Of a stretch of DNA of 64,000 nt, positions 35,953 through 45,645 are shown one piece after another. The notes beneath the pieces are model-generated. The model was not told the origin of the DNA, ran no database searches, and was given only the letters and a program-made list of their open reading frames with translations. The position numbers were made by a program, and so were the translations under genes. The first letter of the stretch is position 1. Each line of letters starts with the position of its first letter. The stretch comes from Plasmopara viticola (lineage: Eukaryota > Oomycota > Peronosporomycetes > Peronosporales > Peronosporaceae): NCBI GenBank assembly GCA_001695595.3, contig MBPM02000041.1, positions 186,001-250,000 on the forward strand, given 5' to 3'.

Positions 35953-37304
35953 TCAATTATCGGGCTTTTTCTCCACTGTCATCGCAGACAACTGCTCGGG
36001 CGTGGCAATCTCCACGACAATATCCTTCACGCGTGGTACTTGGTTCTTCATAGCGTCCTTCACCTTTCGTTTCCATTCAATAGCGCGATGTACGTCACAC
36101 GCGTCATTTAAGAAAGATCGACATAGATATACCGACCGACTTTTCGACATCGTAGTTGACAAACTTGTAGTACTTCACGATTACTATTTCTGACCACGTC
36201 AGACGCAGCCTTGTTCAAGCTTGCAATGATCTTTTCGGGTAATTTAGCATCGCATAATTCCTTCGTTGACTCCCAGCCCATCTCTGCACCCATTTTCAAG
36301 ACAATTCCGCCCACTGCAATGCCAGCGAGCGGATCAAAGATTGGAAAGCCAGCGAGACTCAATCCAATGCCGCCCATGGCTACAATGCTCGTTATAGCGT
36401 CACTACGGTGGTGCCATGCATTTGCAATAAGCACACTCGAGTGCACACGACGTCCAATATTAATAGTTGTGCGGAACAATGCTTCCTTTGCGGCCACAGA
36501 CATCGCAGCAATAGCCAATGCAGCAGGATGCATGGTCAGACCGTGTGCATGTGAGTGTGCGGACTTGGCCATTCCATCGACCGCTTTGATTGCATGTATA
36601 TCTAAATGTTCCACCATCTCGACCACTTCTTGTGCTGTCACGGGCTCCATTACCACCAACAGTGTATCTATAGAGTGTACAATGATACCCAGCGATCCTC
36701 CTACTAGCAAGAGTGAGACTGAGAGCGCCCCCATTGTTTCATACTTGCCATATCCGTACGGTTGCGTGGCATCGGGCGGTCGTGCGCAGTATTTGAGCGA
36801 CAAGAGTGTCACAAAATCACTCACCAGGTCACTCATTGAGTGTGCGGCGTCAGCCAAGAGTCCTGACGAATGAAAAGCGACTCCAGCAACTCCCTTTAGT
36901 CCACTCAGCACCATATTGACCCAAATTCCGGCCCATGTGATACGATTAGCTGCCCTCACGTCTTTTGCCGAGAGTTTCAATCGTACTGCTCGCTCTTCTG
37001 CAGTCTCCTCTTCGTCATCAAATGGTCCATGACTGTGTTTGTGACCATGCCATCGCTGCGTAGTAACAAACACCTGAAGCTCAGCCCTGGCCATCGGAAT
37101 CGCTCGACGAACGGAATGCAGGTCTCGATGCAAAAGCCGCTGCAGTACCACACGGCGATGGAAAACATTCCAAGACCTTTCTTGAGTGTTAACGAGCGTT
37201 AGTGCGCGTCGTCGACTCGACCAGCACCTGATCAATTACACGAGTTAGTCGTTGGGCTAAGTCCAAGCAAATCCTTCCTACCGAAGGAGTAGATGCGAGC
37301 TCAT
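35953..37304 (-). CDS. Cation diffusion facilitator, mitochondrial (MMT-like), with an apparent frameshift
   Basis: This CDF metal/proton antiporter carries both metal-site HxxxD motifs: HSMSD (His137/Asp141) and HHRSD (His280/Asp284). The SDLVSDFVTLLSL stretch resembles the yeast Mmt1/Mmt2 branch, which exports iron or other metals from mitochondria. A His-rich loop (HGHKHSHG near 68-75, and SAHSHAHG) may bind metal. I place the start at ATG 37304. Exon 1 (37282-37304) joins exon 2 at 37227 in frame, and the result is an Arg-rich, presequence-like N terminus. After residue 380 (YIYVDLS) the frame hits TAA at 36108-36110. The expected C-terminal domain continues for about 51 residues one frame over, to the TGA at 35953. 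One missing base near 36110 explains this. It may be a real mutation or a read error. Confidence 0.85.
37228..37281 (-). other. 54-nt intron in the CDF gene
   Basis: On the minus strand the donor is CTTCG/GTAGGA and the acceptor TTGATCAG/GTGC. A good branch-like GACTAAC lies about 23 bases before the acceptor. Splicing removes the TAA that directly precedes the exon 2 frame and joins an ATG-started 23-nt exon in phase (split Arg codon). The prediction rests on these signals only. Confidence 0.7.
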
Positions 37305-37448
37305 TGGCAAGTGGTGGAGAGTGTTGGTAGCTGAGGTGACGGTGTGTTATCACTAATTAAGGTATCTTACACAAAACACATAGAATCTGTCAAGCTATAT
37401 TCGAGTTACTCGGACATCTCTCGACTCTCTTGTCTACAAAAGCAGCAT

Positions 37449-40055
37449 TTACCGATGGACAAGCTTGGTCGACAATGTAGACATGGCTTTCACCTTGCCA
37501 TCCGGCACCATAAACATGACAATGGCCTTGTCATCCGACACGTACGGTACATCCACACGAAAATAGCCGCGACGTTCGAGTTGGACAACCTGCCCTTCCT
37601 TCATGTTACGAAGCTCGTGGTCGCCCACAGCGTGCATTTCCGCACGTGTCGTTTTCGTGAGAAAATCTTGAAAGTTGTCGCCTTCTTCCAGCTTTGGTTT
37701 GTTTAGCAAGTGATCAAACTCGACCAGTGTAAGCGGAACAAGATCCGGTACATCAGCCAGCCACGTGACCTTGAGTTTTGTCTTTTTAAAGTCCCCCTCT
37801 GGATGATTTTCAGCCTCGACACTGGTGATCGTGCCGTCTGCATCTTTGTGCACCTTTTTGACAATCATATTGCCATATCGCATTAGAGTCACTTCCTCGC
37901 CCACGACAAAATTGTTAACGTCATCACGCTCCAGCAATAACTTATTGCAAAAGCGCACCATCTTATTGCCCATTGCTGGGTCTTTTGGATGACGAGCTAC
38001 TGGAATGCCAATGACCGTATCCGATACATTCGTAAGCAATAGAGGCACCATCGTTTCGGTAGCAATCGCAAAGTAACGGGGTGCAATCGGATCGAGTACG
38101 CGTTTATTAAGCGTCCAAAACTTGTCCCATTCCATGTCCGTGATTCGGCGTGAGGCGCCCTGGCTCAAGATAAATTCACGCAACGCTTCCACTTGCACAC
38201 CACGACGCAAGACCCCTTGCACCGTTGGAAACCGCGGATCTGTCCAGCCTTCGACGTGGCCATTGTCTACAAACCACTGCAATTTCCGCTTCGATAGCAC
38301 CGAGTAAACAAAGTTCATGCGGGCAAAACTTTGAATGATGACTTTGCGCAAACGAAGCGTGTCGAGCACCCATTGATACTGAAAATCCCGATCGTTGTAC
38401 TCGGTCGTACGCAGTGCATGAGTCACGCCTTCAAGAGAGTCAACAATTGGGCACGCGAGATCGTACGTGGGGTACGCTTGGTACTTGGTACCCGTCCGAT
38501 GATGTGGTGTCGGGTTCACTCGAAAAAAGACCGGGTCCCGCATGGTCTTGTTCTTGGCTTGCATATCAATTTTACCACGCAGACAATAGCCCTGAGCCTC
38601 TGGCGCATTTTTCAGCATCTTTTCAAAGAGCGCAAGGTTTTCTTCCTCCGTTTGGTCGCGACACTTGGAATTGATACCCTCCATACGCTCTTCACGCATC
38701 ACTTCTTGCGATGTATTGTCCATGTAAGCCTTACCTTCTCGAATCATCGTACGAGCAAAGTCTGCAATCTTGTCAAAGTAATCAGATGTATACGTTACGA
38801 CGTCTGGTACAACGTCGACCCGCTTCAAATCAGCAAGAATGCTTTGCTCAAACTCATCTTTTTCTTTGCTCGGGTTTGTATCATCAAATCGTACGATTAA
38901 CTTGCCATGATAATGCCGTGCATAGTAATTGTTCAACATACAAGCCTTGATGTGGCCAATGTGCAAGTATCCCGACGGCTCGGGAGGAAATCGCGTGACA
39001 ACGTGACCATCAACGGCATCTTTTAAAGGTGGACAGCTGCCCATATCTTTCTTAGCTGCGCCTCCACTCAACGTAGAAGCAGAATTGGACTTGATCGCAC
39101 GAATGGAGTCGTCCACAGTTCCAAACAGTGTCTGCTGTGCTTTCAAGTGTGTCAACCAGCGTGTGACGTGAGAAAATGAAGACAAGTTGAGTCTCTTTTG
39201 CAACGAGAGGAGTTGAGCCCACACACCAATGTCTGCAAGAGACAGCGCATGATTTACAATGAACGTTTGCGTCTTTAGCACTCGGTCCAAGATCTGGAGC
39301 CCGCTGTCGTCCTCTACGTTCACATGAAGACGAGTGAGAGCAAAGTCCAGCCACGCGTCAATTTGTGAAGGCAGCAAGGCCGTCTCACTGGGAGGAGCAT
39401 CTTTTACAGCTACACCGTAGAGACCCAACTCGGGCTTAAGACGAGCCAAGTAACGAGCAATCGCAAAGTCGCCCGACACGATACGACCGTCTGCTAGCGT
39501 CAGTGTCGGTACCACAGAAGACAGAGCAGCGTCGTGCCCATAGTTGCAAAAGCGGGGCGCATACTGGACAAGCTGTGCGACAATAAAACTCGCGCGCGGA
39601 AGCTCATTGGTACTAGAAAAGACAATGACGCCGTCGTCGTTGGCCGACGGAATAGGCGGCTCGACTCCAGCGTGCAAAGCCTTTTTAAGAGTCGTCTGAT
39701 GGTTATGAGAGACTGTCGAAGCCGTCGACGAGACTGGAGCACATTCATCCGCTACATCAGTCTTAAGTGCTTTCTTCTGCGCTTTTTTGCGCTCCTTGTT
39801 AAGCTCCTTTTTGGACTTTTTGGACGGATCCTGCGGCTGGGACTGTTCCGGCTGTACCTTCTTTTCCTTCTTGGAATTGGCCGGCGGGCCGAAATCCTTT
39901 CCCGTAACTTCCTTAAACTGCGCCTTGAGCGCCAATAAAAGTGCCACAGCTTCCTTGATCTCGTTTACCTTGCTGGCATCTTTTGCTGCCTTCAATTCAC
40001 GTACTTTGTCACCAGCGGCGGCGATCTGCGTCGTGAGCTCGGCCTCTGTCGCCAT
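37449..40055 (-). CDS. Glutamyl-tRNA synthetase, cytosolic (eukaryotic class Ic)
   Basis: This enzyme charges tRNA-Glu with glutamate using ATP. The product has 868 residues. A WHEP domain spans about 5-55 (for example LKAAKDASKVNEIKEAVALL), followed by a lysine-rich linker and a GST-C-like domain at about 130-320. The catalytic core has PPEPSGYLHIGH with HIGH at 365-368 and RFDDTNPSKEK, which is typical of eukaryotic GluRS rather than GlnRS. The KMSKS-equivalent LSKRK lies at 587-591, and the anticodon-binding beta-barrels run to the end. The ATG at 40055 was chosen because it opens the WHEP domain and has a strong context (ACACCATGG). The frame runs 27 codons further upstream but without conserved sequence. 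A rearranged pseudogene copy lies at 54545-56296. Confidence 0.95.
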   Translation of the reverse strand: MATEAELTTQIAAAGDKVRELKAAKDASKVNEIKEAVALLLALKAQFKEVTGKDFGPPANSKKEKKVQPEQSQPQDPSKKSKKELNKERKKAQKKALKTDVADECAPVSSTASTVSHNHQTTLKKALHAGVEPPIPSANDDGVIVFSSTNELPRASFIVAQLVQYAPRFCNYGHDAALSSVVPTLTLADGRIVSGDFAIARYLARLKPELGLYGVAVKDAPPSETALLPSQIDAWLDFALTRLHVNVEDDSGLQILDRVLKTQTFIVNHALSLADIGVWAQLLSLQKRLNLSSFSHVTRWLTHLKAQQTLFGTVDDSIRAIKSNSASTLSGGAAKKDMGSCPPLKDAVDGHVVTRFPPEPSGYLHIGHIKACMLNNYYARHYHGKLIVRFDDTNPSKEKDEFEQSILADLKRVDVVPDVVTYTSDYFDKIADFARTMIREGKAYMDNTSQEVMREERMEGINSKCRDQTEEENLALFEKMLKNAPEAQGYCLRGKIDMQAKNKTMRDPVFFRVNPTPHHRTGTKYQAYPTYDLACPIVDSLEGVTHALRTTEYNDRDFQYQWVLDTLRLRKVIIQSFARMNFVYSVLSKRKLQWFVDNGHVEGWTDPRFPTVQGVLRRGVQVEALREFILSQGASRRITDMEWDKFWTLNKRVLDPIAPRYFAIATETMVPLLLTNVSDTVIGIPVARHPKDPAMGNKMVRFCNKLLLERDDVNNFVVGEEVTLMRYGNMIVKKVHKDADGTITSVEAENHPEGDFKKTKLKVTWLADVPDLVPLTLVEFDHLLNKPKLEEGDNFQDFLTKTTRAEMHAVGDHELRNMKEGQVVQLERRGYFRVDVPYVSDDKAIVMFMVPDGKVKAMSTLSTKLVHR

Positions 40056-40357
40056 GGTGTTGATGGATAGATCTTGATTTTTGAGACTACCAGCGCCACA
40101 CGATCGCGACACGATTTCTGTGCTGGACCTTTTCACAGTATTTGATCAACTGGTATAGAACTTGACATGATTATAGCATACATTGGCGCCACTTTCAATC
40201 CACATTCGCAACGAGGCAAAAAGTGGCTTTATCAACTGCTTAGAAATATTCCCAATCCAGAGATATTATTCACTTTTCCCCAATCAATTCTTTTTTGCTT
40301 GACTTAGCGGGCCGCCCTCCACCAAAAATTAGCCAAGGAAACGGTTAATAAGGTGTT

Positions 40358-40681
40358 ATGCTTCCGGCTACGGTATCTTCTAAACGCCTTGCTATTCTGG
40401 CAAATGACCGCTGTGCTTGTCCGCTTGTCACTAATACGCGTCCTGGTGCTATTGCGGGAAATTGCAGTGTATCAAGGTATGAACAGAGCAAAAAAACTGC
40501 TGTCTGTGCACGTCTTGAAAAATCCAAAGTACGTATTTATGGCCGTACAGCGTCTCAGCGCTTCAATGATGTAAATATACGCTTAATTAAGTGCGTGACC
40601 ACCTTTAATTTTATGAAAAAGCATACTTGGGGTGGTGAGCAAAACGACGCACAACTAATTTATGGAATTGTGTCCGTATAA
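40358..40681 (+). CDS. Small intact ORF, probably from a transposable element
   Basis: This is a 107-codon ATG-started frame, basic, with several Cys, containing SKVRIYGRTASQRFND. A decayed version of that last block (RICGHTAPQRFERT) occurs near 48,275-48,325, inside the Gypsy remnant. This ties the ORF to a repeat family. I know no function for it. It lies about 300 bases upstream of GluRS on the opposite strand. Confidence 0.35.
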   Translation: MLPATVSSKRLAILANDRCACPLVTNTRPGAIAGNCSVSRYEQSKKTAVCARLEKSKVRIYGRTASQRFNDVNIRLIKCVTTFNFMKKHTWGGEQNDAQLIYGIVSV

Positions 40682-43600
40682 TTTGCTTCTATTAGCGATG
40701 CAATACCTACTTCAAATCATGGTACATCGACCTTTTAGATTAAATGCATTAATTTTCGCAATCCAAAGAAGCTTGCCATAAGTGCAAATTTGTGCATACA
40801 TATTTTGCGAGAGGGAGTACGATACTTTATATGCTTGAACTCAAATCAAAGCAATTCATCTTGGGTTTCAATACCGAGCTGTTCGAGGCTAAAGATGCTA
40901 GATTTATAAGCAGAAACTTATGACTACGTAGTTGGCCATGCGGCGTCAACATTGCAACGATCTGGTAAGGCCTAATTGTGCTTTCAAGCTGGATTAAAGC
41001 CCTATATATTGCGGCTATCATGGCTCATAATTTCGTCTTGACATTTTGATCTTATCGCGCCTCTTTCTTCAAAAAACTCGCTTTGAGTGTTAAGTTGTAG
41101 CTCTTTTTTTTAAAGCCGTCTGCGGTAATCAAAGTGCTCGATTTTCAAAAGTCTTAAGTTGGAGACGTTCGAGCTTTGAGATCTGATGAGAATAAGTCTT
41201 CAATCCTCGCCTTATGTCTAGACAGGCGGTGTGGGTCTTTAAGGTGTATCTACTTGCTGTGTCCATCACGGTGTGGCGACGAAAGTACCCTTAAAATAAA
41301 TCGTTTTCATTGAGTATTTAATAATTGGCCGTGTTCGCCAACTTGGATAAAAATTTTATCATTTTTCACATCATTTACGGTCCGTTTCACCCAAAAAATC
41401 CCGAGCTATTTCAATATATGCTCCTATGTAATGCAAAGTGGCTATGGATCTTAATTTATACCAAACTGAACCTGGTCCCTCTTTTCACGACTGGCCGCGC
41501 TGTACTTTTTAGCTCGATGATTTGCTCCGGATTTATCAATTTTTGGCTCCTCGGACACCAGAGTTTGCATAACATTGCGGGCTCTATACTCAACAATCAG
41601 ACTAAATATTGTATCGCTAGTGTTGACTAATCCGTTTATCATATTATTATCCGCTTGGCTGTGCAATCAATGCGACACAAGTACGTAAGCTTCGACCCCG
41701 ATCAAATTTCTAAATTCTTTTGCTAAATTATGTTCTCCTGACTGAAATATTTTCAATGTCCAGTGTAGTTGCTTCATTAAAGCACTATTCGAGATGAACT
41801 ATCTCGCAACTTTGAGCGTCTTGTAGCGTCTGTTGACATTCAAAATGCTTACTCGGAGACCATAGATGATGTGAATGTTTTTTTTACCAACTTTTAATAC
41901 AGCACAAAGGACTGCCTGCCGCTCAGCTGAAACTTCCTTTCGGCGTGATTAAAAAAGGTCTTTTAACGACCAAATAATGTCTCTTCATAGGACCAAGCTC
42001 AGCTATCATTGTTATTGGCAATTCGTTACTGTATTTATGCTATTGAGTTTGACATATATGTAATGTCCGTTGAGCAGTCTTAAAACATTTTCGGTCCTTC
42101 ATCGCACCACAGTAAAAGCTTTCCATTTTGTTGATCAACACGCCTTTGATTGTCTGAAATACAAGCAGAATACTATCTGCCATCGTCCGATTTTGGGTGC
42201 CAATTTTATCCCATGATCTCATGGTCGGACATCACAACTCTGACCCTTGGAAACGTCAAGACATTTTTTGACAAGGCATTCGAAAGATCACGTCACGTCA
42301 CCTCACACCACTATACTTTATGTGCAGCTTACAACTAAAACTTCTTATTTGCTACTAAGCAGATAAGCATAGTCCAGAAAGTTGTCAGCGGTTGCGGCTC
42401 GATTTAAAATTGTTTATTCAGCTCAGTTTCCGAAGCGTCGAATAGCCAAATTTAGTGCTTCTTTTGCAAACATAATTTTTCAGTACTTTGGCATTTTTTG
42501 GGTCAGGTTTTAGCTTCGAGCAAGATGTGCTGCAGTATACTCCGTTCAAGCACAACCTTGTCAATGACACCCCCTCGGTAGCAATTAAAGAAATTGTATA
42601 TGCGGACAAAATCCAAAACGTGTTTTTTTCGTATGTCCAGAAGAACTCGACTTACCTTCGGTTGCTTCGTCGTTAGATATACTTCAAGCAATTCTTATTC
42701 GTCAATTAATCCTATGCGGCCGTCGCAACTTTCCAGCTCTTCCACAATGGTTTTAAACGGCTCAGACAACTATTGATGCCGCCTTTAGTTTAGGCTTGTT
42801 TTCTTTCTACATATCTTCACTCTAATAACCCAAAATTCTTGCTAGCACACTATTGAAAAGATGCCGTAGCTAATTGGAACACAACAATCATAGTCAAACC
42901 TTAATGTTTAAGCTCTATTTGTACACTTTTGCATGGCCAAGTAAAAGTTATATCTTATTCGACTAACGAAGGCTGATCGCTTCCTGGCGATGCACAATTG
43001 TAAAGCGTATCGCTTTCTCAGTTCTTAGGCTTTCAACGATTTGCAGTATGAATAGAGTCTTCCCATATTAAGACACTTAACGCAACGCCTTAAACAGCTA
43101 TATTAGCAAGGAAATATCCTTTTTAACAGCTGCAGTGCAAATAGCTGCTTCATGCATTGCTGTGCCCTAAGGCTTTCCATTCTATCTGAGGGCACAAATA
43201 GAGCGCTACATATATGGACTTTTGGCAGTCTAAATATTGTTTAATTTTTTAATAATTCCATGAAGTGCCTTTTAATAGCCCAAGATCAACCGCTGCTTCC
43301 GCTTTATCGATTCATTCTCAAAATGAAAACTGCAATACGACCACTGTTTCAGTGAGCGCTGTATCTAGCGCATTTTATCCCACCTATGGCGGTCTGCTTT
43401 GTGACTGTATCACAACAGCTTTAGTTTTTCGGTACTAAATTTGCTGACATATTGATGCTGTACATTGTGTACCCCCCTTTTCGTTGCTTTCATCTCTACA
43501 ACGATCGATCGCACGTTTTGTTCCTCATTGGCGTGTCTGTAGCGCGTTGTCCCCACTCACTCTCCATGTTGCACATGTAGCTAGGATCCACGGTTTTATT

Positions 43601-44874
43601 GTATGTGTAGGCAGGAATTGTGACGCGCGTCACCACCAAACGCGCGTTGACGTGCCTCTCTCTCTGATTGGCTGCTATTTGGGATGCAGCCCATATCCAG
43701 CCATCCACGAGCCATCTTTTGAATTAGTGGTTGAAAGGTCTCTGCCTCCCACCGATAATGAAACAGAATTAAATTTGCTTCCTCCGAGCAACGTGCCCGT
43801 TACAGTGTCCCTTACAAATACTAAGCTCATTCTGGTACACTCACGCCAATAATTCTTCTCAGTGTTGTCCGTTGCACAATTTACGCACACTTTAACTCAA
43901 CCGCAACAAAGCTGTAATTAAACAATATTCTTTACGTTGATAAAATATTGCGCCATTGCTTGACGATAATTCGTCTTTACTATCAGTAAATGTTTCAAGT
44001 GATCGCTCACCCTAGTACAAGGGACCAAATCTGACTTAAGTCATCACTTATCGCATTCGGCGATGCGTTGTACTGAACCTTAGGTCAAGATTCATTCTCG
44101 CTTATCGACAAGTGACCTCACATCTCTTCCATTTCCTGCTTTTTCGCTTTACGCTTGCGCCTTCTTGGCTTTGATCGGATTTTCGTAAATCAATCTGCGC
44201 TTTCACTTCATTTGTTCTGCTTCTATAGAGCGCCTCTAGTAGGAAATAAATTGCCACCGGTCTTAACCCCCTTCCATCTACTGCCGGCTCACGACGTCAT
44301 GCTTTTCGAATTATTTTGTCCGACTTTTACAACAATACGTTTTGGTGAACTTTTTAGCATAATCAAAGGGGACGGGTATTAGATTGAAGGGTCATACAAT
44401 ACATTCATCGTGGATATCTGATATGCGCAATTAAGGTTGCGCTTGTCTCTCCTTAGCTTATACAATAAGCATCGGTCTTTTTTCTGTAGGTTAAGTTTTT
44501 GCCGGTGACTACAATTAGAATGCCCTGCTGAACAAGAACTAAATATTATGGTGAGTGTGTAGCCGTTGCGCATTTTTTCGGGAGAGCATGACAGTTCTCA
44601 AAGGACATGTTAGTAGCAGTGGATTGCTGAGTGGAATCGCACGCGTACAAAGCCGTTAAGCTTGTTTTCATTTTTCATTAGCTTTAGCTTTCGTAGAATT
44701 AATCCAAAGCGTACTATATACGGATTTAGATTGTGTATGCAACTTCCTCTCAAAACTAATCGTGAGGACCATAGGGATTAGAGGTTAGCTGATTCAAGTA
44801 CGCCACATGTCCATGCTCTATCGAATGTTCTGTATAAGGCTTCTGTCTTAATCATTTTAAGTTAAATTGGCATA
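40682..44874. other. Gene-poor DNA, no supported gene
   Basis: Several short frames occur. On the minus strand 42,418-42,780 looks faintly coding in pieces (QPKVSRVLLDIRKKHVLDF) but is broken by stops and matches no family that I recognise. The frame at 43484-43852 starts with TTG and is not supported. Confidence 0.5.
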
Positions 44875-45033
44875 AAGCTGTCATCAATTCATCAATTACC
44901 CGAGTACTACTCTGCAAACGTTGTATCATATGGATACAACGTTTGCAGATGTATCATATGGATACAACTTTTATCATATGGATACAACGTTTGCAGAGTA
45001 GTACTCGGGTAATTGATTAATTGATGACAGCTT
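44875..45033. repeat. 159-bp near-perfect palindrome with inner repeats
   Basis: The outer arms of about 53 bases (44875-44927 and 44981-45033) differ at only one position. Landmarks are AAGCTGTCATCAATT, ACCCGAGTACTACTC and GCAAACGTTGTATC. The centre holds three copies of ATCATATGGATACAAC-like sequence (near 44926, 44953 and 44972). The arms lie about 135 bases before a Gypsy LTR. This could be a miniature DNA transposon or a recombination-made hairpin. I see no convincing target duplication. Confidence 0.92.
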
Positions 45034-45168
45034 CATGTGCCGAAGCCACGATCAGCATCACTTTTCTTGTGATCCTTCTCATTCCGTTAGCTGAATCGTC
45101 CCAAGTTGACGCCGATGGGTAGCATTTTGATCATGTAGAAATTTCTGTCGTGAGCTCCGCATTCGTTG

Positions 45169-45645
45169 TGTGACGTAGCCGTCATCACCGGTAGGTTTGC
45201 CAGTAGCGGCAATACGCCTTGTAATTGCATTGCTTTAGTAATGCATATGCATTGGTTTTATCCAGCAATATATGTGCCGGCATACTTTCAGACCAAGACG
45301 TTAATCTATAACAATGGAAAGTCAAGTGGTCTTATTGACTGAGATGTATCTAGGATGAAGTGTAGGCTTTGAGATGGTAGCGGTAGATGGTAGAAAGCCA
45401 TCACTTAAGCGGTCAGAAAGACAGGAATTGGCGAAAGCTCATTAATATTACTCACAATTAGCTTTAAGCAGCTAGCATTATTTCTTGGCTGACTTCGCCA
45501 TGATCGCCGGCCAAGCCTCAGCCGGCAAATGACCCTAACAGCTTTCGTGCGCAACCGTAATACACAGCGTGTCAAGATCAAGATTCGGGTACATAGTGAG
45601 GCTTTGAGCATCCTGTGGTGAATAGTACGAGCCTCACAGTGAGAA
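45169..45645 (+). repeat. 5' LTR of a decayed Gypsy element
   Basis: The LTR begins TGTGACGTAGCCGTCATCACCGG and shares ordered blocks with the minus-strand LTRs at 24.0-24.5 and 17.5-18.0 kb: GGTAGCGGTAGATGG, then GCCAAGCCTC-GCCGGC, then the end block TACGAGCCTCACAGTGAGAA. Its length is about 475 bases; the exact end is uncertain. The pol remnant follows on the same strand. Confidence 0.75.

Noticed and set aside
40056..40136. 27-codon N-terminal extension of GluRS
   Set aside because: It lacks conserved sequence; the ATG at 40055 has a strong context and opens directly into the WHEP domain.
43484..43852. 122-codon plus-strand frame
   Set aside because: It starts with TTG, has no domain, and overlapping minus-strand frames are equally open.
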